Of a DNA stretch of 64,000 nucleotides, positions 36,619 through 48,309 are shown piece after piece. Both the position numbers and the translations under genes were made by a program. How positions within the stretch are numbered: position 1 is the first letter of the stretch; every line of letters begins with the position of its first letter. The stretch is from Stromatinia cepivora (taxonomy: Eukaryota; Ascomycota; Leotiomycetes; Helotiales; Sclerotiniaceae): NCBI GenBank assembly GCA_014898415.1, contig RCTD01000009.1, forward strand, positions 620,001-684,000, in the 5' to 3' direction. Below the pieces are notes generated by a model, which saw nothing but the letters and a program-made list of their open reading frames with translations, made no database searches and was not told the DNA's origin.

Positions 36619-38420
36619 ATCCCTGTATAGAGATGTAACAGAATATATGTTAGTAGAGCTTAGGTCGAATCTTGTATGGGGCCGGTGTATGCATAGCAGG
36701 GAGTCTTTTTGATATTGTGTGATTGATGTTGGAGTACTGCCCTAAGGTTCTGAAATAAATATCCTAGATGTTTATAAAAAGGATATCATATATGTTTTTT
36801 TGTTGTAGAATAGGGATGTTTAATTTATATTCCAAAATATATGATCAACTATATAAGAAAGATTTATCCTTATTGGATGGTAAATCATATAATATGACAA
36901 AAGTTCAATGAGTTAATGTTATAAATGTTTAAGGCAATAATCTGAAAATGAAGTTATCTTTATTTAGTTGATTTATATTATCTAGTTTAGAGCTATTTAT
37001 TTCACTATTAATCAACGAATCATTATTTCACTTTAATTTTTTCAAGATTTTAAATCATTTCCATTACTATTGTATTATAAAAAAACAATTACATTAAATA
37101 TTGAAGTCTTCCAAGTTTGAAATATATATTATCATTTTATAGAATTGTTTAAATTCGAAGATATTCCAATTTATATTTGAATTCTATCTTTGAAGAATCT
37201 CATTTTTTTGGAATTTCATTTTTTTCCCCAAGTACTTTGTACTGTACAATAGATATAATAAGTAGTGAAGGTGAAAAGAGGGATAATTTTGAAAAAGGCG
37301 AACTAGAAAAAGGTCGCGGAAGCTAGAAATTAGTGTATACTGTAATGTATAACTATACTATACATCTAAGCTAACAATTTTACTTTAAAAATCAATATAC
37401 GGGAGAATTAAAAACGAATGTGGGGTTTTTAGACGATTTACAGTTGTTTTAGACATCTAGAATACCGATATCCGTATAATATGTATCGATGATTACCTTA
37501 GGGCCGGTTAATGATATATCCCTTCCTTGTGTAGATATACAACAATATCTAAATTAGAAGAACTTAGGTTGGAGCTTGTGTATAGTGTAGGGGTAGTTTC
37601 ACTAGTCAGATTTTCCGGTGTTTCTGTAAGATCTTACTTACTATTATTACAGATCCTTGTATAGATATGCAACAAATTAATTTGAAGTTTACAGTAGAAA
37701 GTATAGAATCATCTTATGTGGCTTAGGACAATGATGGTGTGAAAGGTAGAAAACGAGTATGGTTTCGTTCTCTATGGGCTTGCTGAAGTCGGAAATTGGA
37801 GTGACGTTATCTCTTTTTAAAGGTAATAAACAGATTTGTGTGGAGATGCAGCAAGAGTAATTTTCAAATTGGAATCGATGAACCTTTGCGTGTGTAAATC
37901 TGAATACCGAGGTAATTGAGAAGGTTTGGCAGTTCCCTGAAAATTGGAAAGTTGGTTCTTGATAGCCTTTATACCCTATAGAGTCACATACGATATTCAT
38001 TTACATCCCTGCACAGACATGCAACAAATGGATTCCATTCTTAAACTACAATAGGTTTTGTATGAGCTGAGTAGGGGTATCTATGCAGCTAATAGGTAGC
38101 GTCATGTTAGCTTGTCGTTGCTTTGTCAACCCAGTTACGGTATTTGGCGACTGGTTTCTCAGTGATAATTAAACTGCCGATACATATCCCTGTATAGATA
38201 TGCAACAATTGGGGTTAATTCAAGAGTATGATTGTGTTTGTACGAAGCCAGCAGGGATTGGGGACTGTTGAAAACCTAGTAGGTAACTACCTGTAGTAAA
38301 AGTACGCGGGTGGCTCTCCTTAAGCCTCCGGACGATATTGATCTACTAGGAGTCCATGACCGGCATTTGACAACTAGTCTTTGTGAAGTGATGTAGATCC
38401 TTGACATATATGCCACAAAA
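36619..38420 (+). repeat. Degenerate tandem repeat, about 180-bp period, 24-nt core
   Basis: A core close to ATCCCTGTATAGATATGCAA followed by CAA recurs at 36619, 37523, 37653, 37834, 38005, 38186 and 38396, all in the same orientation. The last five starts are spaced 181, 171, 181 and 210 bp. Sequence between cores is strongly diverged, with weak shared stretches such as TTAGGTYGGARCTTGTGTAT after some copies. The core is seen directly; calling it a tandem array is an inference from the regular spacing. Confidence 0.65.
36750..37260. other. AT-rich island
   Basis: Very AT-rich sequence with TTTTTT and ATATAT runs and no coding potential. It directly precedes the degenerate tandem-repeat block, so both may be remains of one repeat-rich locus. 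Confidence 0.55.
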
Positions 38421-39024
38421 CAATTCAGTATCACATAAAGAGACACTTACTTGTGAATAAGGCTGACTAGTGGCATAATTGATTGGAAATTTCAGCCATT
38501 AGGTTGAACTCTCTGATGAGGGTTCTAATACCTTTCATAGAGCATCATGCTAGGTCCTTGCACAAGCAAGCGAAAAAAAAAAATGAATTGCTACCATTGG
38601 ATGTAAAGGCTTACACGACGAGGCCGATCAGTGAGGAAAGCAAGAGGGACCGGCGAACCTTTCACGAATGAGAAGCCTTTCGTAGGTGAAGCGAGACGAA
38701 CTAAGTATGTGTGTATGTTAGTAGAAATTTGGAACGCTAGGATCAGCATTCCATCGTTGAGGTCGCCAACAAAAGGACATCCAAGGCCCAATGATTCCAA
38801 CCCAATTTTCCTGCATGCGCTTACCCAGGAGTCCCATTAACATCACCTAGTCCACGAACCGGCTTCCACGCATCACCACAATGATATTTCGTTGATGGCA
38901 AAGAAAATAACTTCAAAAGGTTTAACTTAACCACAATCAACATTGACTTTCCTTCCAAAATCCGTCTCCACCTAAAATAAGCATAAAGAGCTCCATGTGT
39001 TCAACTTGCATCATTGGTTTGCAT

Positions 39025-39509
39025 ATGCCTTCCTCATTCTCCATTGCCATAGTTCTCACTGTCCTGAAGCTCGTTTCATTTCTTCCAGTCCCACATATGA
39101 AAAGTGCGAAAAATGGACGACGCGCGCTAACTCCATTCCAATATGCTTGCTTCATCACCGATTTCGACATGGCATGCTCCGATGGAGTTTTCCTCGACTG
39201 CAACAGCGAAGCTCCTTATTCCATGACCATAACTATATACCCCATGATTCCAGCAACGATGAGCAAAGTCCAGGAGTAAAAGGTGTATCGTGTGCTGGCT
39301 TGACTGGCCTTACAATGGATTATATGGCATGTGATGTTCCATATGGTTGGGTGAAGATTGCGGTTGGGGATGCTGGAGTTGTGAAGGTTAGAATGGAATT
39401 TGAGGTGGATGGATATCGCTGGGATGGGAAAGGTTCATATTCCATGCAGGGGGTTCAAAATAGTTTTGTAATAGAGCCAGATTTGTTCAGGAACTGGGTT
39501 TCACTTTAG
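39025..39509 (+). pseudogene. Possible small secreted protein gene, frameshifted
   Basis: One frame begins MPSSFSIAIVLTVLKLVSFL, a signal-peptide-like start, and continues to CSDGVFLDCNSEAPYSMT. After about 39275 the protein-like reading continues one frame away with GVKGVSCAGLTGLTMDYMAC, VPYGWVKIAVGDAGVV and VEVDGYRWDGKG-like sequence, stopping at 39509. Four or so cysteines and small size fit fungal secreted proteins. No intron joins the frames, so a single frameshift is the simplest view. The family is not recognised. It may also be chance. Confidence 0.3.
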
Positions 39510-40217
39510 TGATGTAGTGACGGGCCTTGTTGAGTGAAGAATGAATGTTGGAAGTCGGAGAACTTCGAGAATTCCGTTGGGACAGCATTGAGAAGAACAG
39601 GCGTTGACGCGATTGGATTGTCATTTTCAGCAAGTTTTCCAAAGTTTTAGGGAAACATGTGGTAGTAGTCCTCGTATTCATTTGCCCAACATCGCGTTCG
39701 GTATGCAGTGCTGGCTGCCTAGGACTTTTCAGGACCTTTACCTAATTTTGCGAAAGGATGCGCAGACCAATTCCCATCTCCTTGCCAAAATTCATTAGAG
39801 ACAGTCAACTCATTTGAAGAATTCAATTCATCGTTCGAAATGGCACGTCTGGTTTAATTGAGTTGCCCATATCCTCTCTTCTAATCGTTATGAGATCAGC
39901 AGAGGTAGTTGAACATTAAATGTTCGGGTAATCTAAATAGGATAATAGCCGAGGAGAATTCATGCCCGAAAAATTGTCGTCACATTATTGAAAATATTCA
40001 GTACTGGCCTAACAAAATGAGTAAGTAAGTGATAAATATATAACAAAATAACGATTACTCACATCATGGAGCATCCGTAGATGTTAGGCGCCTACGACGT
40101 TATTAGCTCCACATCGTGACCATAGCAAACAAAAATGAAAAGGAAGAACTCAATGACCAACCTAGGTTTATTTCAAACCTCTCTAAAATAAAAATGAAAA
40201 GCAAAATGCCTTATTCA

Positions 40218-40306
40218 CGAGCGACAAGGGACTCGAACCCTCAACCTTAGACTGGAAAGCTTCCCGATAGTAGGAGGTCCACACGCTACCATTGCGCCAA
40301 TCACCC
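40218..40306 (-). tRNA. tRNA-Arg (anticodon CCT) with a short intron
   Basis: Read on the minus strand, the 89-nt gene starts GGGTGAT and ends GTCGCTC plus discriminator G; these 7-bp strands pair with three G-U wobbles. The D arm is GGCGCAATGGTAGCG, the T arm is GAGGGTTCGAGTCCCTT, and the anticodon stem is TGGAC/GTCTA. The anticodon loop reads CTCCTA before an intron of about 17 nt (CTATCGGGAAGCTTTCC), then A. The anticodon is therefore CCT, reading AGG codons. The D arm closely resembles known fungal tRNA-Arg(CCT). A T-run follows the 3' end, as expected for RNA polymerase III termination. Confidence 0.9.
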
Positions 40307-40784
40307 AAGTATATTACGCTAAGCGATTTTATATTAGTTTATAAATTTCAAATTTTCAAGGATCGTTTCGTGAGAATTTATATCACGTGCACTGGCCTCT
40401 GATATCATGACATGTGAAATGCAAATGATTGGTCAAATACTACCCCACGTTGCTTATCCGAATTATGGTATTGGACATCTTCTCTTCTATCTTCATCGAT
40501 ATAGTCACTCGGGGTGCGAGATATTTATATTGTACCTAGGAGATTACATTGAGTTTACATCTTTGTGCATATATCTTTGATTCTTCTTTTCTTGGGATTC
40601 TGATCTACTTCTTTTGGATGTACGAAACCTCCAACTGTTATCATAATTTTTGGAGTGGCCACCAGCGAGCTACCCCTCCTATGCGTCATCATTTTCGCAC
40701 TTCGAGAACTAAAAGATTTTAGACCAAATAGACTTCTACAGATATAATCCTCATCTGGAATAGATACCTACTATACATACCATC
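40307..40784. other. Divergent region tRNA-Arg / HIS2
   Basis: About 480 bp holding the HIS2 promoter. It contains CACGTG at about 40385. No gene is seen. Confidence 0.5.
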
Positions 40785-41814
40785 ATGGCATTCTCAATGC
40801 ACAGTCACTCTGGGCAATTTTGTCCCGGTCACGCCAAAGATACACTAGAAGAAGTTATTCAAACCGCCATTTCCCGGGGCATGCGAACCTTTGCACTAAC
40901 AGAACACATGCCCCGAAATTCCAACTCGGATTTATATCCCGAGGAAGTACTTTGCCATCCCATCACTTCATCTCCAACAAACTAACTAACAAATCTAGGT
41001 AGAAGCCGGCGATGATATCTCTCTTTTGATACCCAGACACGAAGCCTATCTTGCCGAAGCTGTTCGTCTTCGCGATAAATATGAGGATAAACTTAATATT
41101 CTCATAGGCTTTGAGGGAGAATGGATTCGTTCGGATTATGGACCTCTAATTCAACAGCTTGCTTCGAATCCTATCATTGATTTCTTCATTGGTTCGATAC
41201 ATCATGTGAATGAGATACCTATCGATTACGATGCTGCATTTTATGCCAAAGCTGTTGAAAGATCTGGAGGTTCGGAGGAGAAATTATATGGGGATTATTT
41301 TGACCAGCAGTATGAGATGTTGCAGACGTTGAAACCGAAGGTGGTGGGTCATTTTGATTTGATTAGATTGTTGAGCGAGAAGTCGGATAGGAATTTGAAA
41401 GAGTGGGATGAAATTTGGCAAAAGATTTTGCGAAATTTGTTGGAGGTGACGAGGAATGGAGGTTTGTTGGAAATTAATACTAGTGCATTAAGGAAGGGAT
41501 TGAAGGAACCATATCCGGGAAGAGAAATTTGCGAGGTATGCATTATCTGTGAAGATGGGAATGAGGAAATGCTGACTGAAGAATAGACATTTAGAAGACT
41601 GGGTGGAAAATTTACATTGTCTGATGATAGCCATGGTATTGGACATGTTGGAACAAATTTTGTCAAGGCAATAGAGTATTTGGAGTCTCTCCAGGTGGAA
41701 GAGCTTTATACATTCGAGCGGAATACTGGAGCGGGGTCAAATAAGGTCACGAAAGTGTTGACCTTGAAGAGTGTATTTGTGTCAAGGGTCAAAGAGACTT
41801 TTATCCCCGAATGA
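40785..41814 (+). CDS. HIS2: Histidinol-phosphatase (PHP family), histidine biosynthesis
   Basis: Exons 40785-40946, 40999-41535 and 41587-41814 encode 308 aa (yeast His2 is about 335). PHP metal-binding motifs are visible: MAFSMHSHSGQFCPGHA at the N-terminus, ALTEHMPR, GFEGEWI, FIGSIHHVNEIP, VGHFDLIRLL, and LSDDSHGIGHVG near the C-terminus. The enzyme removes phosphate from L-histidinol phosphate, the penultimate steps of histidine synthesis, in the cytosol. The start lies directly before the first metal-binding His pair. Introns are 52 and 51 bp with standard borders. It is a stand-alone gene next to a tRNA. Confidence 0.94.
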
Positions 41815-42125
41815 TGGACATTTTTTAGGTAATTATATATCACTCGCCCAAAGGCATCATGACGGAAATTTGTTCGGATATGCTGTTTTGGGCTATCTAT
41901 AAAGTGTTTATGTGAGCACAATAATTAAAGCATTAGAGGTTTCAGACTGGAAAGAACCTGTGAATCACCACGATAAAAGAGTCGACCGATTAGCAGGCCA
42001 TTTTGAATGCATAATGCCTAGGTAACATGTACGATTCTATTGATTTCCACTACATTAGAATGACACTAATCCTTGCTCCGTAGGTATTATAAAGTGTCCA
42101 GGTTATAGGCTTCTTCAGGCACAAC

Positions 42126-42152
42126 GCCCTATAGTAGATATGCAACAAAAAC
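42126..42152 (+). repeat. Isolated copy of the 24-nt repeat core
   Basis: The sequence CCCTATAGTAGATATGCAAC followed by AAAAAC matches the core of the tandem block at 36.6-38.4 kb. It stands alone here, in the same orientation. Confidence 0.55.
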
Positions 42153-44579
42153 ATCTGAAGAGTTAGGAGCAGTTGCTTGATTGGCGGGGTGGAGTGAATA
42201 TGCACGGTATGAACGAAAAGTGATCAAAGCATACCTACTCAAGTACCTACTCCTGTCATTTCATTCCTCTATTCACTCGTGCCAAACAAATTCTATACCT
42301 GTGCATGTAGTAATCGTTGATTTAAATAGGCACTCTAGTCTCGCCCACAATGTTGTTGCAAATATCTTGCTGTCCGGCCGGGTACTGCTTCTAAGGTGCC
42401 AGAGAGCCATGAATTGAAAGCATAGAGAGAGGCCCCTCCAACACAGTTCTCTTTCCAGCTGATGGCCGCGGCTTTTTACTCCATCGTTGGTCAGGACAGG
42501 ACCTCAAAGGAACACTCACTTTAATTATCTCATCCTAATGTATTGTTGTCACTTAAGTCCGACACACAGTTATGGTCCGAAGTGAGATTGACACAAGATG
42601 AAATCCCATGGATACCTCAGAAACCCAGCGGAAAGCTGCTATGGAGTCTGCGGTATATTGCACCAATACTTATTTATTGCAGGATCTTATTAGGATTGCA
42701 CCACCGAAACTCTGGCATGTTTGAGCAAGGGAAAGACAGAGGCAGGCGCAATAAAGTAGCTATTCCCGTATTACAGATATTGATTCACTTTGATCTTGTT
42801 TTCTCCAGGATCAGAAACCAAGGCGGGGAAGTCACATCCGGTTCTCGGTCCCGGGTATTCCGAGTGCATGTGCTCCTCTCGCTAATTCTAACTCTGGGGC
42901 ATAAAAAGGCTGCGTCAACCTGGTAGCAACTACAAACCACTATGTTCCCACGATATACATGCCTTGACTAGGAGTGCAGGCGATTCTGGTTCTGTTTCTC
43001 CTGTCAAAGATGACACATCAGCATTTATCTGGACATATTGTCATCTATCCTATTTATTTATCGGCGTCAAGATTTGATAATCTTGCTGTAATCAACTCTT
43101 TACTAACCTACAAAACTTCCAATCTATACCACTTGTACGCGAAATCTTCATATAACTGCTCCTGTTGGTACCACTGCACAACCACACAGTCAACGACGAG
43201 GCTATCTCACATCCTCCTTACTTCATAATCAGGTGTGCTTATGACGTTCCAATGCGTCTCCAGTTCTACTACAGAATTAGCTTTTATTTCACCAAAACCA
43301 CATCTCCCTCCGAAGATTCACCGTCATTGAAAATTAAAAGCAAGAAGTCAATGGTAGGGATATCTATCTCCTGCAATTTCGAGGACCTTTAAGGATGGAA
43401 AAGCATTCCTTCCATACCCACCACAATATATAAGAAGGCCTTAACTAATGAATAAACTGGTATCGCCATGTCGACCGGAGAACAACAAAATGCTGGAGGG
43501 GAGATAATTCCTGGGCTGATCCAAAAAAGAAAACATCACCAAAGAGAACTGGATCCTAAAATAATCTCTTAATAATTCCCCCAGCTCCAACCCCGTATTT
43601 CCAGTTCATTCCAAACCTTCCACTCCAGTCATCATATATTCTTACCGTTTGCCATACATACTCTGCAATTACTACCTGAAACCGCATCACTTGAAAAACG
43701 ACAATGACAATCACAACCAACCTGGCAATATAAGCTTTCAAAAAACTGCACCACAACACCTGCGATTGACTTCAAGATCTCTGCGTACAAATACGGATTT
43801 ACAGACTGCCAGTTAGCATGAGAATATGAACTCCTAACTAGAGGTCATGCGTGATGAGTGGTGGAATTTTGCTCTTGTGTTTTGAATTACCGTGGGGTTT
43901 ACATAGGAGTTGAGAGGAATAACATAACGAACCTCATTTGCTGTACCTGCTTAGCTTAGAAAATCCAGATTCCTATTTATTCAAGGTTCCTATATAAATA
44001 CTCTCCTCGAGCTCCCCCATCTTTGCCTACTAGTGTCCACCCAGATTCTTAAAACATGGCGGAAAATGGCGTGCCATATATCCATCCACAGATATCTACT
44101 CTAGCATGCTCATCAATTTCCTCATGAATTTGGCATTGCATTTTATCCATGGTGCCTTATATTAAGCTTGAGTTTTGAAACATTGTGTGAAGTAAATTTG
44201 TTATTTACAGTATATATATACCTATTGAATAATCACTATTGAAAATCCTTATCGACCATGAATAAACTCATTGTCAACGCCCCGCGGCTGAGAAATAAGA
44301 GTATGTTTAATCACTGTCATTAATTTCCCACCTACTACAATACTCCACCACCGCCATCCATAACGCAACCGACAAACTAAGAAATCTCCTCATCCTCATC
44401 CTTATAACCAACAAAAATCCCCCATTCACCCCAAGTATTCCAATTCGCCCAGAACTCCACATTTTTTCTTCATCAGCAGCTTCGTTATTGGGTTAAGGGT
44501 TAAAAACCATCTCTTCTCCCCCCATATTCTATTTATTATATACCCCGCTTAAATAACCTTACCTAGCTAGGTACGCGAA

Positions 44580-44950
44580 TATCTTCAGACGATAACCTGA
44601 GACGATAACCCATTAGATCTTTAGAAAGTTTTGTTGCATATCTATAAAACTGTAAACTGTCCTGTTGCTTTACTTCACTTTGTCGATTCATCATCTACCC
44701 TGCTAATCCATCATCTACTCGGTTGTAAGGGGTCTAGATATCTATTCATGACAAACCTAACCATGAGATGAGATGAGACTTTCACATCAGACAACAACCC
44801 ATGAGACCCTCCAAAACTTCTGCTGCATATCTATAAATCGCACTGCACCCATACTTCACCACTTCGCTACTTCATCTACTCTGTTTCAAGGGGTCAAAGG
44901 GTCTAGAAATACGTGACAAGACTAGACTAGAGTGTTCAAAATATGAGAAT
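44580..44950 (-). repeat. Two-copy tandem repeat, about 187 bp, inverted relative to the main block
   Basis: TTGTTGCATATCTATAAA at about 44630 and CTGCTGCATATCTATAAA at about 44818 are reverse complements of the 24-nt core. Flanks also repeat: AGACGATAACCCATTAGATC versus AGACAACAACCCATGAGACC before the core, and CTTCACT..TTCATCATCTAC and GGGGTCTAGA-like stretches after it. The unit is thus about 187 bp, similar to the 36.6-38.4 kb array. Confidence 0.65.
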
Positions 44951-45375
44951 AATTAACTACATTTCTCACATCCCATCCCATCCATCCCATCACATCGCAC
45001 AAAGAAACAACACACCCACCCACTTAGCTGAGCTCCAAAATTTCATATATGTTCATCCAATCTATTATCATATGCATGCATGCATTCTCATATATCGCGG
45101 ATGGGGTATATACAAGTACAGCTGCTCTCTCGTGAATAAAAGAAAGCTCAGTTTCAATATAATCAAGGGCGGAAACGAGGAAAGAAGATGCTCGCCAAAA
45201 AATGTTCCAATAAAGATAAATAGACCAACCACCATTCTAGGTGGAGAGGTTCCTTAACACACAACCTCCTCTAAGATTGACCAACCACCATAAATTTTAT
45301 ACCTTCTGTCCTGGCGCCTTGTCACCCAGTTTTCCTGAAATTAGAAATCATCAAATCATTTACACTAACAATAAA

Positions 45376-47536
45376 TCATCCAGCTGCATTTCGATCTTGT
45401 GCTGCCTGTAATCATATATGTGTTAGTGATTTTCTCAGAATAAGCAAATGGTTCAAGGAAAGTCCAAAAACATACCTCCACGGCACGCTCCCAATCCGTC
45501 CTCACCAAAAACCACCCCTCAATCGCTGCCACCAATCCCAACGCCAGGGCAACACCCAACCACAATCCCTCTAATTGCCATCCTAATCCAAATGCCGTGC
45601 CAAAACTAATTGGCATCGCTAATACATAGTAGCAGAAAAGATTAACATATCCACCTATCTCCTGTCTTCCCAATCCTCTGAGTAAACCACCGCAATTTGC
45701 GGCTAGGGAGTCGAAGAGTTGGAATGCTGCACAGAGAGGCAAGACGCTGGAGACGATGTTTATAACATCGATGTCGTCGGTGAAGAGACGGGGTACGATA
45801 TTGCGTAGGGAGGAGATGAGTGTAAAGTTGAATAGTCCGACGATGCAGGCAGCATAGATGGCCTGGTAGGTAAGTCTTGTTAGCTCAAAGGCTCTGGGAA
45901 AGGGATGCAAAATATTTGGGAACACAAAGGTAAAGCTCTACGTACCACTTTCGAACTGGTTTTGGCTGCATCTGAGAGTGTGGCGCCAATAAGATTTGCC
46001 ACACGGGTGGAAGCTGCGATAGAAATGGAGAACGGGATTTGGAAAGTTAAAGCAATTATGGTAGTAAGGACACTTTGAGCCGCAAGATGCGTTACGGAAA
46101 GGTAGCTCGATGCTAAAGTTAGAACCTCAAATGCTAGGTACTCTGCCAACACCATGACGAGGCCAGGAAGAGCGAGCTTGATCATCGGACCTAGTACTTG
46201 TTAGAATTATACAAGTAGAGTGCAGCTAAAACTTACCCCAATTATGGAAAGCTCCCCATGTAAACCCATCCCAACAATCTTTTCCATCCACGGATCGAAC
46301 ATATAGGAATAATAGAAAAGGTAAGAGATTGTCAGTCACAGCAACAGCGATTGGAGCTCCAATAAACCCCCACTCAAACTGCCAAACAAACAACCAATTC
46401 ATGAAAGCATTAAGAGGTGCGCAGACAAGTAAGACGTAAGTGGTAGCAGAAAACAATCCTTGTGCTTGTACGAATCTTTTCGCACTTTCGAAAAGTGCAA
46501 TTCCGGGAGCTCCAAATAGTAAAACTCGAAGATATAGACCTGCCAGCTCTGCGGAACGTTTCTCGGGTACGACAGTTTCCAGAATTTTCTCGGCACTCAA
46601 CCAAATTATGCCAATTGGTATAGTCAGAGCCCAGAGGAACCATACCATTCTCTGCAATTGCAATCCGACTAGGCCTTTCCTACCAGATCCGTATGCTTGC
46701 GCACAAAGTGTATCCAAACTTGTAGCCAGTCCTTGATAGACAGCATATCCGGTAATATTCGCTGTCATACTAGCCAAACTAACAGCACCCAATTCTATTT
46801 TTCCGAGATGTCCGACTGTGAATATACTCGCAACGGTGAGGGAATATTGGAGAATAAAAGTCACAATCAATGGGCTCGAATATCTCAATAATGTTTTCGC
46901 CTCTCGTTGCCATGTTGTTTTGATCTTTCCTGCTGCCACAGCTTCCTCCCATTGTCTATTTAGTCTCTCGTGACGTGAACGCGCAGACTCGTGCTGCCCG
47001 TTTGGCAGCAATGCTGAAGTCTCTGATGGCGTTCCAGCTTCTTCATCGCCCGTTGGCTTTGGTATTTTTGTGCTAAATAATTTCCTGTATAACCGGTTGA
47101 AGGCGCTTCGTTTCGCTGGCTCGGGATGTTTCGGTGGAGCTAGATGATTGTCCCTTAATAAACTCCTTTCCTCGTTCCTCGAGTCGTGTCTTTCCTTCTT
47201 GCTCAACCATGCTGTATCCTTGAACTGGGGAGTAAGGGCAGGACGAGTACCAGCAAATGCCACAAAACTTGGCCGCCGATACGAATGCGTCATTGAATGT
47301 TGAGCTTCCGATTGGCGAATTGTAGAAGCCTCTGAAGACTCATCCCCAGAGCTAGTACATTCATTCTGCTCTGGTGTTTCTACCTCATCTGCGGGATATT
47401 CCGCTAAATCTCGCGCAAGTGATTCTTGAGCTATAGGTGAGCGAGATATGAATGCAGTGCTAAAAGGAGATCTGGAGATTGAGTCACGTTGGTGCCCCTC
47501 ATCCCTGGATTTGATTGGTACTGGAAAAGGAGACAT
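45376..47536 (-). CDS. MATE-family multidrug/toxic-compound exporter
   Basis: Exons 46237-47536, 45937-46190, 45476-45862 and 45376-45405 join in phase into 656 aa. Residues 1-205 form a hydrophilic, Ser/Glu/Arg-rich cytosolic extension. The MATE core follows with helices such as LIVTFILQYSLTVASIFTVG, and family motifs GYAVYQGLATSLDTLCAQAY and AQGLFSATTYVLLVCAPLNA. The second half has VTHLAAQSVLTTIIALTFQI and RVANLIGATL. The last coding exon is only 30 nt and ends AAQDRNAAG. By family, these vacuolar or plasma-membrane antiporters export organic cations or drugs using ion gradients; the substrate is unknown. The ATG at 47536 (MSPFPVPIK) is the first in frame; a longer open frame upstream uses a non-ATG codon. 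It diverges from the DUF202 gene. Confidence 0.92.
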
Positions 47537-48309
47537 TGTTGCAACAATGGTATATATCTGATCAGTATCAAATATTTCAAAAGATTGCTTGATAAGAGCT
47601 ACGGTTTCGATTCTTTCTTGCTTCTCTTCTCCCACCACAAAATAATGTAATAACTGACGTAATGCAATGAATGTACTGCGAAGAATAACAATGTTCTCGT
47701 TGACAAACACGTATCCCGCGGACAACAAATCAAGAAGGAAAGCAAAGTCAAGCAAAATATATAAAACACAAGCAGAACTCAATTGGAAATTCTCACTCAC
47801 TCACCTCACCGTCCAGGCCAACCCAGTAAACGATCCATTTTCATCTTACCCACCATGGTCGTCAGCAATCGAGTTCCCTATCCGATAGCAAATTTCAACG
47901 ACCCGGAAATGTCATTGAAATTATGAATACTAAACTCTGTTAGGCAGGTATTCCCTTTAGAGTAAAAGGATCTTGGAAGCCCTCTTCTTGATTAATTTGA
48001 ATGAGTGCCAAGATTCCCGAGCACCAATTCCGATAAGATCTGGCGAGTTAGATGAAGTTGATAAGTGGGTGATATATATGTGATGAAAAATATGATTTGT
48101 CAAAAAAAAAGGAAAAAAAAAAAAAACAAGCCACCAGAAGCATCAAGCCGAGGCGAAATCAATCGGAGCGGATTAATGACATCGCATAAAGTCTGGGGTA
48201 TCGTTGAAGCTTTGAAGCCGAAACTTGAGTGATGGAACATACCCGGTATTTTGAGATACTACATTGATAACTTTTACATTTCTCTTTTTCATAAACCAAT
48301 CTATTCGCA
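47537..48309. promoter_or_regulatory. Divergent promoter region, MATE / DUF202
   Basis: About 770 bp between divergent starts. It contains a long A-tract at 48112-48126 (A runs interrupted by GG), which may act as nucleosome-excluding promoter DNA. No gene is supported. Confidence 0.45.

Larger units (their letters stand above)
35993..40217. other. Gene-poor, repeat-containing region
   Basis: About 4.2 kb with an AT-rich island, a degenerate tandem repeat and a possible small secreted-protein relic (all listed separately). No intact gene is supported. Confidence 0.55.
41815..45375. other. Gene-poor intergenic region
   Basis: About 3.6 kb without a supported gene. Open frames such as 42543-42926 begin with non-ATG codons and lack domains. 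It holds one lone copy of the 24-nt repeat core (near 42126) and a two-copy inverted block (separate entry). Confidence 0.5.

Noticed and set aside
42543..42926. 127-codon plus-strand open frame
   Set aside because: It begins with a non-ATG codon and shows no domain, signal peptide or splice continuation.
47537..47800. Upstream extension of the MATE open frame
   Set aside because: It starts at a non-ATG codon; the first ATG in frame is 47536.
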